The notes: generated by a model from the letters alone, not told the origin. Positions 26,890-35,658 are shown, counted from the first letter of the stretch. The stretch: DNA of 64,000 nucleotides from Paraburkholderia piptadeniae (GCF_900007165.1 NZ_CYGY02000010.1:99920-163919), one strand, 5' to 3'. Numbers and translations are program-made.

Positions 26890-26912
26890 ACTACGATAAT
26901 TTAAGTCGTAGT
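26890..26912. promoter_or_regulatory. Dyad operator upstream of azoR
   Basis: ACTACGA (26890-26896) and TCGTAGT (26906-26912), perfect seven-base arms with nine between, ending 108 bases before the azoR start. The element contains T-N11-A, as LysR-type sites do, and matches the cupin-gene dyad. Confidence 0.62.
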
Positions 26913-27020
26913 ACACAAACATGACGCGAGCGCAGGTTCTGTCACTCGCGATTGACGCAACCGTCTTCTGCCGCCAGGTGCGGCGCCGATTTTCAAAAAA
27001 GTTGCAACCGGAGAGCAAGC

Positions 27021-27692
27021 ATGAAGATTTTTCACGTCGATTCGAGCGCCAAGCGCGAACGGTCCAATTCCCGCACACTGTCGCGCCAGTTCATCGACAA
27101 CTTACGCAGTGAAGGCGTAGATGTCGAAGTCGATTACCTCGACGTCACCGCGGACACACCGGCGCACGTCACGGAGGCGTTCGCGATCGCGACGTACCGC
27201 GAAGCCGAGGAGCGCACCGATGAAATGCGCGCGACACTTGCCGCATCCGATGCGCTGTGCAAGCGCCTCTTCGAGGCCGATGCGTTCGTCTTTGCGATGC
27301 CGATGTACAACTGGTCGATGCCGTCCGCGTTCAAGGCGTTCATCGACAACATCACGCGTGCCGGCATCACCTACAAGACAACGGAGGATGGGCGCATCGT
27401 CGGCCAGTTGAGTCGCCAGAAAGTGTTGTTCATCACCACGCGCGGCGCGGACTTGCGCCCCGGCAACGTGTTCTCGTCGATGGATGCGTTGACGCCGGCG
27501 CTCAAGGCCGCATTTGGCTTCATTGGTGTCGACGACCCGACCTTCGTCGATGCGCAGCCGCTTCAGTTCTCCGATCAGGAAGCACGCGTTGAAGCATTGA
27601 AGCGCGCGCAGGCCGACCTCGCAGCCGTGGCGTCCGAGTGGGCGGCGTGGGAGCGGGAACGCACCGGTAGCGAGCAACTCGAGACGGCGTAA
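27021..27692 (+). CDS. azoR: FMN-dependent NADH:quinone oxidoreductase / azoreductase
   Basis: 223-residue cytoplasmic flavodoxin-like enzyme that reduces quinones and azo bonds with NADH and protects against thiol-reactive quinones. The FMN phosphate loop is SSAKRERSNSRTLSRQF (about residues 8-24); the flavin-ring contacts include AMPMYNWSMPSAFKAFIDNI (near 92-111), the strongest family signature, and the TTRGADL region. The ATG at 27021 has CGGAGAG upstream. The gene ends just before a terminator and is convergent with the Rrf2-type gene. A LysR gene 0.8 kb beyond may control it, by analogy with AzoR systems elsewhere. Confidence 0.92.
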   Translation: MKIFHVDSSAKRERSNSRTLSRQFIDNLRSEGVDVEVDYLDVTADTPAHVTEAFAIATYREAEERTDEMRATLAASDALCKRLFEADAFVFAMPMYNWSMPSAFKAFIDNITRAGITYKTTEDGRIVGQLSRQKVLFITTRGADLRPGNVFSSMDALTPALKAAFGFIGVDDPTFVDAQPLQFSDQEARVEALKRAQADLAAVASEWAAWERERTGSEQLETA

Positions 27693-27735
27693 ATCATCTC
27701 CTGCAAAACGCGGGCCGTTTCTGTCAAGCAAACAA

Positions 27736-27765
27736 AAAGGCCACAGCGTCAATGCTGCGGCCTTT
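27736..27765. terminator. Terminator between azoR and the Rrf2-type gene
   Basis: AAAGGCC-A-CAGC (27736-27747), loop GTCAAT, GCTG-C-GGCCTTT (27754-27765): 11 pairs with one mismatch, with A upstream and T downstream, so it can work in both directions between convergent genes. Confidence 0.75.
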
Positions 27766-27798
27766 CGCGTTGAACTCGACGTGAATGTGATCTTGCGA

Positions 27799-28356
27799 CT
27801 ATCGCTCCGCGTCGCGTGCCCGAAGACGATCGCCACGCTCCCGACGCCGGCCAGTCGCACGCCCTTCGAGCCACTTCACGACTTGCGGCCCGAACGTGCG
27901 TGGCGCTTTCGCCGATGTGCGCGTCGCCAGATCCGACAGCGATTGCGATGCCAGCGCCTCGCGCATACGCTTCTCGGCGTTCTGCATCACCGCGTGGATC
28001 GAGCAGACGCCGCTCGACGCCCATGTCGGCGCGGTCCCGCCGAATACCGCACAGCGCGTACGCACTTCGCGGCATTCGAACAGCGGCTTGTCGCCGTCGA
28101 TGGCCGTCACGACGTCGAGTACCGAAATCTGGTTTGCCGGACGCGCCAGCGCAAAGCCGCCCTTCGCACCCTCTGTCGCAATGACGAGCCCCGCCTTATG
28201 CAGCTTTGTGAACAGCTTCGCGACGTAATCGGCGGGTACGCCCTGCAGTTCCGCCAGGTCGCGCACGCTCGCTTCGGACACACCGCCGGGCGCCTGTTCG
28301 GTCAGGTAAAGCAGGCAGTGCAACCCGTATTCGACGCCCGCGCTGATGTGAGACAT
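27799..28356 (-). CDS. Rrf2-family regulator with three cysteines
   Basis: 185-residue winged-helix regulator. The start MSHISAGVEYGLHCLLYL at 28356 is typical for Rrf2; the in-frame extension upstream is not, and GGAG precedes the ATG. The recognition helix lies near residues 27-60 (VRDLAELQGVPADYVAKLF) and the wing at GAKGGFALARP. Cys95, Cys102 and Cys118 occupy the place where IscR, NsrR and RsrR bind an Fe-S cluster, but the spacing between the second and third (15 residues) is longer than the usual 5. It may sense redox or NO stress. A CTG-N9-CAG dyad precedes it. It ends convergent to azoR. Confidence 0.88.
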   Translation of the reverse strand: MSHISAGVEYGLHCLLYLTEQAPGGVSEASVRDLAELQGVPADYVAKLFTKLHKAGLVIATEGAKGGFALARPANQISVLDVVTAIDGDKPLFECREVRTRCAVFGGTAPTWASSGVCSIHAVMQNAEKRMREALASQSLSDLATRTSAKAPRTFGPQVVKWLEGRATGRRRERGDRLRARDAER

Positions 28357-28366
28357 GTTCACTCCG

Positions 28367-28383
28367 ACTGATTTAATCGCAGT
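28367..28383. promoter_or_regulatory. Possible Rrf2 autoregulatory dyad
   Basis: ACTG (28367-28370) and CAGT (28380-28383) flank nine AT-rich bases, 11 bases upstream of the Rrf2 start codon. The arms are short, so this is tentative. Confidence 0.3.
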
Positions 28384-28482
28384 TAGGCTACCTCCTTTCG
28401 AATGCGGGTGCAACCCGGCAAACGTTGCATGCCTGTCGGATTAAGGTCTGAACAATGGAAACGCCTCTCGTGCCAGATCGTG

Positions 28483-29409
28483 CTAGAGAGGACGCGTGCT
28501 GTCGAGTGGGTGCAGTTCGAGCGCATCGTCGACGGCAAGCTCGTGCGCGATGAAGTCGATCAGCGTGCCGACGCGCCGGCTCGGCACAGCGCCCACATAG
28601 ACCGCGAACAGATCGACGCGTTCGCTAATGAATGCGTCCAGCGCGGTTTCGAGCCGGCCGGACATCAGTTCGTGATAGATATCCCATCGGTTCTTGAGAA
28701 CAACGCCATAGCCGTTGACAGCCCATTCGCGCAGCACGCTGCCATCGCTCGCCACACGATTGCCCGATACTTTCACCGACACCTTCTTGCCGTCGATGAT
28801 GAACGGCCAGTCCGAGAGCGGCCCATCGGGCCGCGCGAATATCAGGCAATTGTGCGAAGAAAGCTGCGACGGGTGCATCGGTTTGCCGTGCTCCGTCCAG
28901 TACGACGGCGCCGCACAGACGACGAGCGGGCCCGTCAGCAGCAACCGCGCCTTGAGCCGCGAATCGATCAGGGGTCCGTTGCGCAACGCAAGATCCAGAC
29001 GCTGATCGACGAGATCGACCACGCCGTCCGTCAACAGCAGCGACACCTGCACTTGCGGATGCAGGCTCATGAACTTGTCGAGCAACGGCACGACACGAGT
29101 CCGGCCGAAGTCGTTGCTGGCTGTCAGACGGATCGGCCCGTTCAACGGGCCGTCATCGCGCAGGCTCAGAATTGCGGCATCCCAGTCGGCGAGCACGCGG
29201 CGCGCATCGTCGAGGAAACGTTGACCTTCGTGCGTGAATGACAGCCGCCGTGTCGTGCGCGTAATGAGCCGCGCGCCGACTTCCTCTTCCAGCTTTTGCA
29301 GCGCAAGCGTAACTGTCGAAGTCGAGATCGTGCTCTTTCGCGCGGCCGCGGAAAAACTCCCGGCTTCGGCGATTTCGACAAACAGCCTTAACGCGTCCAG
29401 CCGGTCCAT
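28483..29409 (-). CDS. LysR-family regulator
   Basis: 308 residues. It has the winged helix-turn-helix (about residues 1-60: ALRLFVEIAEAGSFSAAARK, then STVTLALQKLEEEVGARLI) of the large subgroup whose members act on single neighbouring genes, and a periplasmic-binding-like effector domain from about residue 90. The effector ligand is unknown. It stands upstream of nothing obvious: Rrf2 lies downstream in the same direction. The half-site AGTCGTAG at 29429-29436, 20 bases before its start, resembles one arm of the dyads before azoR and the cupin gene, which makes this protein a candidate for binding them. A stretch of 254 bases separates it from the permease gene. Confidence 0.88.
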   Translation of the reverse strand: MDRLDALRLFVEIAEAGSFSAAARKSTISTSTVTLALQKLEEEVGARLITRTTRRLSFTHEGQRFLDDARRVLADWDAAILSLRDDGPLNGPIRLTASNDFGRTRVVPLLDKFMSLHPQVQVSLLLTDGVVDLVDQRLDLALRNGPLIDSRLKARLLLTGPLVVCAAPSYWTEHGKPMHPSQLSSHNCLIFARPDGPLSDWPFIIDGKKVSVKVSGNRVASDGSVLREWAVNGYGVVLKNRWDIYHELMSGRLETALDAFISERVDLFAVYVGAVPSRRVGTLIDFIAHELAVDDALELHPLDSTRPL

Positions 29410-29663
29410 CTTCGTGTCCGTTCGAAAGAGTCGTAGCAGTATGGGTTATTGCTTCGGCGGCTCTTGCTATATACGCGCGCGCATATGGCGACGGTGGCGC
29501 GCCATGGGCGCGCGCCACGAATCGAATCCTGAGTATCGAATAATTCGATCGGTGTCTAAAGACAAACTAGCGCCGAAATCGGTCCATTAAGGCTTTTCCC
29601 CGAGCCCATATTTTTTCGCCTCGGAGAACTTACGCGAGAACGAACGCACGACCGGTCATTCTT

Positions 29664-31133
29664 TCAGGTTCTCCGCGCGAACCTCATCATCGCCACGTAC
29701 AGCACCGCGCCCGCGACCGCACCGATCAGCCAGCCGAAATTGTTCTCGGGCAGCACGTGCAGCAACTGCGTGCACAACTCCCAACCCACGGAGATGCATC
29801 CCGACAGCACGAGCGCCGCAACACCCACCTTGTTCCACCCGCCGTCGTAGTAGAAACGGCCCGTCGGCGCCATCGTATAGAGTTCGGCCGTTTGCACCTG
29901 CTGCTTCTTGATCAGATAAAAGTCGGCCATCATGACGCCATACAGCGGTGCGAGCACCGAGCCGAATACGCTGACGAAAATCGTAATAGCCTTAGGACTG
30001 TCGACAAAAATCCATGGGCAAACGAGCACGGCAAGGATGGACGCGATCAACCCGCCGCGCTTGAAGTCGACATGCTTCGGGAAAAGATTGGCGAGATCAT
30101 AGGCAGGCGAAACAAAATTGGCGACGATATTAATGCCCATTGTCGCCACGATAAACGTCAGGCTGCCGATCACCACAGCGACCTTGTTCTGGATGTGCGC
30201 GACGATCGCGACGGGGTCCATGATCATCGAACCAAATACGCTCGCGCTGCCCGACGTCACGATGACGGTGATGATCGCAAAGACGATGAAGTTGACAGGC
30301 AGCCCAAGGAAATTGCCGACTTTCATCTGCTGCTCGCTTCTTGCGAAGCGCGAGAAGTCGCCGAAATTGAGCAGCAACGCAGCGAAATAACTGATCACGA
30401 GGAGTGTGGCATTACCCATGCCCGCGAACTGTTGCGTGCCCGTCAGCGCTTTGCCGCCAAGAGTCAGGCTCAAGCTGCCAAGCCCGGCTTGCGAAAGAAT
30501 CCAGGCCATCAGTGCGAACATCACGACGTACACAGCCGGCCCGCAAAAATCGATGAACTTGCGGATCGTCTCCATGCCGCGTTGGAAAATAAAGAGCTGG
30601 AAGATCCACATGAAAAGAAAGCTTATCCAGCCCAGGCCATCGAGTTTCAGAAAGCTCACTTCACGCAATGCAGCGGACGCAGGAATGAACAACAGCAGGA
30701 GTGTCGCCACTGCTTTGGACGCGAAATAGGTTTGCACGCCATACCAGACGATGCCGACTATGCCCCGAATCATCGCCGCGAGGTTTGCACCCATCACGCC
30801 CATGCTCACCCGCGCCATGACCGGGAACGGAATGCCGTGCATATAGCTCGGCTTGCCGACCCAGTTCATCAGCATGTAAACGACGAGAATGCCAACTGTC
30901 AGCGCGATCAGCACCTGCCAGCCGGAAATGCCGAGCAGAAAGAGGCTCGCCGCGAACGTATAGCCGCCGACGCTATGCACGTCGGACATCCACATCGCAA
31001 AGATGCTATAGCCCGTCCAGGTGCGGTGATCGTGCGGAACAGGCGCGAGGTCGCGGTTGTGCAGGCGCGAATCGGCCTGCTCGGCCAAATCGCTGGGACC
31101 GTGCGGCGCATCGAAAAGAGGTGACGTGGACAT
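29664..31133 (-). CDS. NCS1-family nucleobase/hydantoin-type permease
   Basis: 489-residue inner-membrane symporter with about 12 helices. The N-terminal segment NRDLAPVPHDHRTWTGYSIFAMW and helix 1 onward (DVHSVGGYTFAASLFLLGISGWQ) are characteristic of the NCS1 family, which includes cytosine, allantoin, uracil and hydantoin transporters. The MHGIPFPVMARVSMGVMGANLAAMIRGIVGIVWYG stretch (in parts) is also conserved. The start at 31133 is preceded by GGGGGAG; an in-frame upstream ATG is not. No catabolic gene is adjacent, so the substrate remains open. The gene is divergent from an Lrp-type regulator 504 bases away. Confidence 0.9.
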   Translation of the reverse strand: MSTSPLFDAPHGPSDLAEQADSRLHNRDLAPVPHDHRTWTGYSIFAMWMSDVHSVGGYTFAASLFLLGISGWQVLIALTVGILVVYMLMNWVGKPSYMHGIPFPVMARVSMGVMGANLAAMIRGIVGIVWYGVQTYFASKAVATLLLLFIPASAALREVSFLKLDGLGWISFLFMWIFQLFIFQRGMETIRKFIDFCGPAVYVVMFALMAWILSQAGLGSLSLTLGGKALTGTQQFAGMGNATLLVISYFAALLLNFGDFSRFARSEQQMKVGNFLGLPVNFIVFAIITVIVTSGSASVFGSMIMDPVAIVAHIQNKVAVVIGSLTFIVATMGINIVANFVSPAYDLANLFPKHVDFKRGGLIASILAVLVCPWIFVDSPKAITIFVSVFGSVLAPLYGVMMADFYLIKKQQVQTAELYTMAPTGRFYYDGGWNKVGVAALVLSGCISVGWELCTQLLHVLPENNFGWLIGAVAGAVLYVAMMRFARRT

Positions 31134-31208
31134 GGCTCCCCCTGCTGGTTGAAGCATGGCCGTCTCCCGAAGACCGCCATGACTTGACGATGCGACGTGG
31201 CGCGCACG

Positions 31209-31242
31209 CGTGATTCACTTCCGGGGCCCGACGGGAATCACG
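31209..31242. promoter_or_regulatory. Inverted repeat upstream of the NCS1 permease
   Basis: CGTGATTC (31209-31216) and GAATCACG (31235-31242), perfect eight-base arms 18 bases apart, 76 bases before the permease start. Possible site for the divergent Lrp-type regulator or another factor. Confidence 0.45.
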
Positions 31243-31581
31243 TCCGCGATGACAGGTTCTGTTTCTGCAAATATAGGTTGATTGTTTTAGTAATAAAAGC
31301 GCCTGTCGATACGCCAAAAAAAAAAACCGGTGCACAAATAGAAGCGGGGGAAGAGACGCGCAAGAGCCGCGCAGAGGATGAATGCTTCCGTGACCGGTGA
31401 ACGCGTCGCACGGCGTGGGTTTCGCCGCTGACCATCCCTGCCGGCGCCATCTTGCGAATGACGCGGCACCCGTCGACGGAGGGTAATCCGCCTGCCGTTG
31501 CGGGCAAGGAAGCATGGTGAAGAATATACCGGCGAAGCCGGTGTATAGGCTTCCTGTCTCACGCGAAAGGCGGGCCGTATC

Positions 31582-31612
31582 CGGAATATCGTTCCGATAG
31601 AATAGAAATTCT
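31582..31612. promoter_or_regulatory. Paired dyads in front of the Lrp gene
   Basis: CGGAA-tatcg-TTCCG (31582-31596) is followed by AGAAT-agaa-ATTCT (31599-31612), 25 bases before the Lrp start. Two adjacent dyads suit the multimeric binding of Lrp-family proteins to their own promoter. Confidence 0.45.
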
Positions 31613-31637
31613 CCGAACATTCTTCCAAACGCACATC

Positions 31638-32111
31638 ATGCAAGCCCGCAACCGCCCGCTGGACAATCAGGACCGCGCGATCATGCGCGCGCTGCAAAAG
31701 AACGCGCGCCTGTCGAATGCGGAGTTGGCCGAACTCGTCGGCATGTCCACCACTGCGTGCTGGAACCGCACGCGTCAACTCGAAGCCGACGGTTATATCC
31801 GCGGCTACGTCGCGTTGCTGGACCAGCAGAAGCTGGGCTTCGCGGATGTCGTGCTGATCGAGGTCACACTCGACCGGCACGACGACGATGCGCTGGCCCG
31901 CTTCGGCGCCGAACTCGCGACGCTGCCCGAAGTGCTCGAGGCGTACCTCGTGTCGGGCGAATACGACTATCTGATCAAGGTGGCCGTCGACGGCACGGCG
32001 GGCTATGAGCGCTTCCTGCGCGAAAGGCTCTACAAGATCTCCGGCATTCGACACAGCCGATCGATGTTCGCGCTGCGTTGCATGAAGAGCATTCCATCCG
32101 TGCAGGTCTAG
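31638..32111 (+). CDS. Lrp/AsnC-family regulator
   Basis: 157-residue feast/famine regulator. The N-terminal helix-turn-helix spans about residues 8-60 (LDNQDRAIMRALQKNARLSNAELAELVGMSTTACWNR, in parts); the C-terminal RAM ligand domain shows VAVDGTAGYERFLRERLYKISGI followed by the closing strand SRSMFALRCMK. Members bind amino acids. It is divergent from the NCS1 permease, a common arrangement where the regulator controls the transporter, and ends four bases before the convergent MFS gene. The ATG at 31638 lacks a strong ribosome binding site. Confidence 0.9.
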   Translation: MQARNRPLDNQDRAIMRALQKNARLSNAELAELVGMSTTACWNRTRQLEADGYIRGYVALLDQQKLGFADVVLIEVTLDRHDDDALARFGAELATLPEVLEAYLVSGEYDYLIKVAVDGTAGYERFLRERLYKISGIRHSRSMFALRCMKSIPSVQV

Positions 32112-32115
32112 GCAA

Positions 32116-33471
32116 TCAAGCCGACGCCTGGTCAGCGATGCGCTGTGCAGGCACGCCGCGCAGCAATGCGATACCGCTCATGAACAGCAACGCCGTCAGC
32201 AGATAGAGCGCGTTGTCCATGCTGCCCGTTTGCGTCTTGATGAGCCCGATCACCCACGGGCTCACGATGCCACTTGTAATGCCGATGCTGCTGATCAGTG
32301 CGATGCCCGCCGCGGCCGCCTTGCCCGAAAGATAACCGGACGGCACAGTCCAGAAGATCGGCAGAGCGGCGAAGATCAGCACGGCGGCAATCGACAGAAT
32401 GCCCAGCATCGCGGCAAAGCTGCTCAGATGCAGCGTCAGCAGCGAGAGCGCAATGCCGCCACCCATCGTGCAAGCGGCGAAATGCCGGCGGCGCTCGCCG
32501 TGACGGTCCGAATGACGCGCAATCACAATCAGCCCGACAGCGCCGATTGCATTGGGAATCACCGTGTACAGGCTGATCCACAGCACGTCGTGCACGCCGA
32601 AATCGCGGATCATCAACGGCATCCAGAAGTTGAGCGTCAACGATGCGCACGTCAGCGAGAAATAGATGAACGCGAACAGATAGACGCGCGGGTTGCGCAG
32701 TGCGTCGATGAACGAGCGCGAAGAATGCGAACTCGCGGGACGATGCTCGGCGTCGCGTTGCGCGATCAGATGATCCTTCTCCTGCTGCGTGAGCCACGCG
32801 GCCATTTGCGGCCCATCGACGAGCCAGAACGCAGCGAGCAATCCGAGCACGACAGCGGGCGCGCCTTCGATCGCGAACATCCATTGCCAGCCGAACAGAC
32901 CCATTACGCCCGCCATGTCGCGCATGATCCAACCGGAGACGAGTCCGCCGAGCACGCCGGCCACGGCGACGCCCGCGAAAAAGATCGACAGGATCACGGC
33001 GCGCCGCTGCGCCGGATACCAGTACGTCAGATACAGCACGATGCCCGGAAAGAAGCCCGCTTCGAACACGCCGAGCATGAACCGCAGCAGATAGAAATGC
33101 GACGGCTGCGAGACGAACATCATGCAGACCGACGCCGCGCCCCACAGCAGCATGATCCGCGTGAACGTGCGGCGCGCGCCGAAGCGAGCCAATAGCAGAT
33201 TGCTCGGCACTTCGCACGCCACGTAGCCGATATAGAAGACTGCCGCGCCGAGTCCATACATCGCATCGCTGAAGCCGAGATCGTGCTTCATCTGCAATTG
33301 CGCGAAGCCGATGTTGATGCGATCGAGAAACGAAATGACGTAGCAGAGAAACAGAAACGGCACGATGCGCAACGTGACCTTGCGATACAGCGCTGTGTCG
33401 TCGTGCTGCGTGGCGGCAGAACCACCAGGCTCATACGCATGCGGAACGGAGTGGCTCATGGATTGACTCAT
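32116..33471 (-). CDS. MFS transporter, anion:cation symporter (ACS) family
   Basis: 451-residue inner-membrane uptake protein with about 12 helices. Family signatures are CYVISFLDRINIGFAQLQMKHDLG in helix 1 (in parts), the GYVACEVPSNLLLARFGARR stretch after helix 2 and GVFEAGFFPGIVLYLTYWYP in helix 4, all typical of aromatic-acid, tartrate and phthalate permeases. The start MSQSMSHSVPHAYEP at 33471 follows GGAGAT. It is the last gene after MBL, FAD monooxygenase and DUF2783 genes, so it probably imports the substrate of that operon. A 139-base gap before it contains GGGTCC/GGACCC pairing (33491-33505). Confidence 0.9.
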   Translation of the reverse strand: MSQSMSHSVPHAYEPGGSAATQHDDTALYRKVTLRIVPFLFLCYVISFLDRINIGFAQLQMKHDLGFSDAMYGLGAAVFYIGYVACEVPSNLLLARFGARRTFTRIMLLWGAASVCMMFVSQPSHFYLLRFMLGVFEAGFFPGIVLYLTYWYPAQRRAVILSIFFAGVAVAGVLGGLVSGWIMRDMAGVMGLFGWQWMFAIEGAPAVVLGLLAAFWLVDGPQMAAWLTQQEKDHLIAQRDAEHRPASSHSSRSFIDALRNPRVYLFAFIYFSLTCASLTLNFWMPLMIRDFGVHDVLWISLYTVIPNAIGAVGLIVIARHSDRHGERRRHFAACTMGGGIALSLLTLHLSSFAAMLGILSIAAVLIFAALPIFWTVPSGYLSGKAAAAGIALISSIGITSGIVSPWVIGLIKTQTGSMDNALYLLTALLFMSGIALLRGVPAQRIADQASA

Positions 33472-33610
33472 CAGGATCTCCAGACAATACGGGTCCAACG
33501 GACCCAACGGGTCCGGCGTTTGTTGCGCCGTGTTGTGAGGTTGTGAAGGTGAGAGGCTGTGGGGAAAACAGCGGCTCGCGTGTGCTTACGCGACGAGCCG
33601 CATCAAAAGA

Positions 33611-33862
33611 TCAGGCCGCGACGCGCGGCACGTGCGCTGCATGTCCGGCGGTAGCCTGCGCATTCTTTCCATCGACGCCTTCGCGCGCATATCGAATCGC
33701 TTCCATCAGCGTCGCATGGTCGCCGATATGATTCGCGAGCAGCAGAATCAGTTGCGCGTTGGCCGCCTGGCTTTGCGCTTCGTCGAAGTCGCGATGCATG
33801 TCGATCAGCGCTTCGTAGAAGTCGTCGGGTTGTGTCAGATTGAGTTGCGTGATGAGTGCCAC
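33611..33862 (-). CDS. DUF2783-family small protein
   Basis: 83 residues, starting with GTG at 33862 behind AAGGAGA. The sequence LNLTQPDDFYEALIDMHRD and ALLLANHIGD-like region (LILLLANHIGDHATLMEAI) matches DUF2783, a short helical family that I know almost only next to FAD aromatic monooxygenases. It probably forms a small helical bundle and may serve as an accessory subunit or stabiliser for the upstream monooxygenase. It lies 28 bases after that gene and before the MFS gene. No catalytic residue is evident. Confidence 0.8.
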   Translation of the reverse strand: MALITQLNLTQPDDFYEALIDMHRDFDEAQSQAANAQLILLLANHIGDHATLMEAIRYAREGVDGKNAQATAGHAAHVPRVAA

Positions 33863-33890
33863 TTGTGTCTCCTTGCTCCGTTCGCCGTAT

Positions 33891-35597
33891 TCACGCGATG
33901 CCTTCCACGCACAAAGCCCGCTTGAGCGCGGCTTCGACGCGCGCCTCGTCGAGCGTGCGCCAGCGCCCACACACATGCTGATCCGGGCGGATCAGATAAA
34001 ACGCGCCGGGCGTCGCGTCGTAACGTGAGAACGCAAGGCCTTCCGCATCTTCGAGCACGACTGCGCCCTTCAGATCACGTAGCGAATCGCCCAGGCCATC
34101 AGGCGCGACGATGACCAGCTTCAACGGAATCGGTCCATCGTGCAGCGCCTTCAACGCGCGTTGCGTCGCGGCGTCGATACCGTCCTTGCCGCAGAACAGC
34201 ACGCCCGTGAACACGTCGCCCAATTGCGCGAGCAGCCAGGCAGGCACGCCGTTCAGCAAAACCGGCGCGTCCGCGCATGAGGTCCCCGGCACCATCTTGC
34301 CGTCGAAGCTCTCGCAATCGGCCGTGTTGAGCGCCGAATCGCGCAGCACCGCTGGCACTGAAAGACGCCCGCTATTTGCGAGCGCACGCGCGAACGGATG
34401 CTTACGCGCGAGCTTCAGCACGGCATCGCGGAACGTGCGGCTGACAGGCGACTTCGGCGTGATGAAATCAGTGGAACGCGTGGAATTGCGGATGTTCTCG
34501 TCGGCTGCGTATTCGCGTTCGCTCGAATACGTGTCGAGCAATGCGTCCGGCGCGCGGCCGTCGAGCACCATCGCGAGCTTCCACGCGATGTTCTCGGCAT
34601 CCTGGAAGCCACTGTTCGCGCCACGCGCGCCGAATGGCGACACGAGATGCGCGGCGTCGCCGACGAACACCACGTTGCCATGCCGGAAGCGCTCCATGCG
34701 CAGGCACGAGAACGTGTAGACGCTGACCCATTCCAGTTCGAACTTCACGTCCGGCCCGAGCAGTGCGCGCACGCGCGGCAGCACGCGCTCGGGCGTTTTC
34801 TCGAGGACGGGGTCCGCGTCCCAGCCGAGCTGAAAGTCGATGCGCCACACGTTGTCGGGCTGGTGATGCAGCAACACCGACTGATTCGGGTGAAACGGCG
34901 GATCGAACCAGAACCAGCGCTCGCTCGGAAACTCCGCTTCCATCTTCACATCGGCGATCAGGAAGCGGTCCTTGAATACGCGCCCCTTGCTGTCGAGTCC
35001 CATCATGTTGCGGATCGGGCTGCGCGAACCGTCCGCGGCAACGACATAGCGGCCGCACAACGGATATTCGCCATCGGGCGTCTCGACGGTCAGCGTGACG
35101 AACGCATCGGCGGAACCCGGCTCGCCGTGCTGCTGCAAGCCGACCACCTTGTTCTTCCAGCGGATGTCGATATTCGGCAGCGACTGAGCGCGTTCGAGCA
35201 GAAAGCCTTCGACGTAGTACTGCTGCAAGTTGATGAACGCGGGACGATGATGCCCCGCCTCCGGCAGCAGATTGAACGTGTACACCAGTTCGTCTTGCAG
35301 GAACACCTTGCCGACATTCCAGCTGATGCCCTTGTCGACCATCCGGTCGCCGCAGCCGAGGCGATCGAAGATATCGAGCGAGCGCTTCGAAAAGCAGATC
35401 GCGCGCGAACCAGTCGAAAGCGAGCAGTCGTCGTCGACGAGCACGACGGGCACGCCGTGCTGCGCGAGATCGATTGCCGTCGCGAGACCGACGGGCCCCG
35501 CGCCGACCACGATCACGGGATGCTCCGCCGCGCCGTTGTCCTGCTCGGCGCAGCGCCGGTATTCGAACGACAAGGTCTGGTAGTCGATGCTGCTCAT
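33891..35597 (-). CDS. FAD-dependent aromatic monooxygenase (PheA/MhpA class)
   Basis: 568-residue single-component flavoprotein hydroxylase. FAD motifs are clear: GAGPVG at 32-37, the DG motif near 189-190 (VAADGSRSPIR) and the GD motif near 313-314 (FVGDAAHLVSPFGARGANSG). The C-terminal thioredoxin-like domain typical of phenol hydroxylase and MhpA follows from about residue 430. The class hydroxylates phenols, resorcinols or 3-(3-hydroxyphenyl)propionate. In this operon it lies between an MBL-fold gene and a DUF2783 gene. No ring-cleavage dioxygenase is adjacent, so the product must go elsewhere or be handled by the MBL protein. Substrate unknown. Confidence 0.88.
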   Translation of the reverse strand: MSSIDYQTLSFEYRRCAEQDNGAAEHPVIVVGAGPVGLATAIDLAQHGVPVVLVDDDCSLSTGSRAICFSKRSLDIFDRLGCGDRMVDKGISWNVGKVFLQDELVYTFNLLPEAGHHRPAFINLQQYYVEGFLLERAQSLPNIDIRWKNKVVGLQQHGEPGSADAFVTLTVETPDGEYPLCGRYVVAADGSRSPIRNMMGLDSKGRVFKDRFLIADVKMEAEFPSERWFWFDPPFHPNQSVLLHHQPDNVWRIDFQLGWDADPVLEKTPERVLPRVRALLGPDVKFELEWVSVYTFSCLRMERFRHGNVVFVGDAAHLVSPFGARGANSGFQDAENIAWKLAMVLDGRAPDALLDTYSSEREYAADENIRNSTRSTDFITPKSPVSRTFRDAVLKLARKHPFARALANSGRLSVPAVLRDSALNTADCESFDGKMVPGTSCADAPVLLNGVPAWLLAQLGDVFTGVLFCGKDGIDAATQRALKALHDGPIPLKLVIVAPDGLGDSLRDLKGAVVLEDAEGLAFSRYDATPGAFYLIRPDQHVCGRWRTLDEARVEAALKRALCVEGIA

Positions 35598-35658
35598 TCT
35601 GCTGTCTCCATCCGTCTGCTCTGTGCTTCGTCCATGCTGTCACGCATCACGCCGGGAA

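Larger units (their letters stand above)
26565..27020. other. Intergenic stretch before azoR
   Basis: 456 bases without a convincing gene. Contents: dyad GTATG-N7-CATAC at 26628-26644, a strong hairpin at 26663-26688 and the azoR dyad at 26890-26912. A short rightward frame at 26921-27112 begins in this region but overlaps azoR in another frame and is rejected. Confidence 0.5.
31134..31637. other. Divergent control region between the NCS1 permease and the Lrp gene
   Basis: 504 bases without a gene. It holds dyads at 31209-31242 and 31582-31612, a run of eleven A at 31316-31326 and a hairpin ACCGGC-gaa-GCCGGT at 31528-31542. Base composition drops around 31260-31320, as in a promoter. Confidence 0.5.

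Noticed and set aside
31316..31326. Run of eleven A, considered as a transposon end or slippage site
   Set aside because: No inverted-repeat ends, target duplication or transposase nearby; it lies in a promoter region and may only bend DNA.
33491..33514. GGGTCC-GGACCC-GGGTCC alternating repeat before the MFS gene, considered as a terminator or attenuator
   Set aside because: Six-base stem with three-base loop and no T run in either direction; too weak to call.
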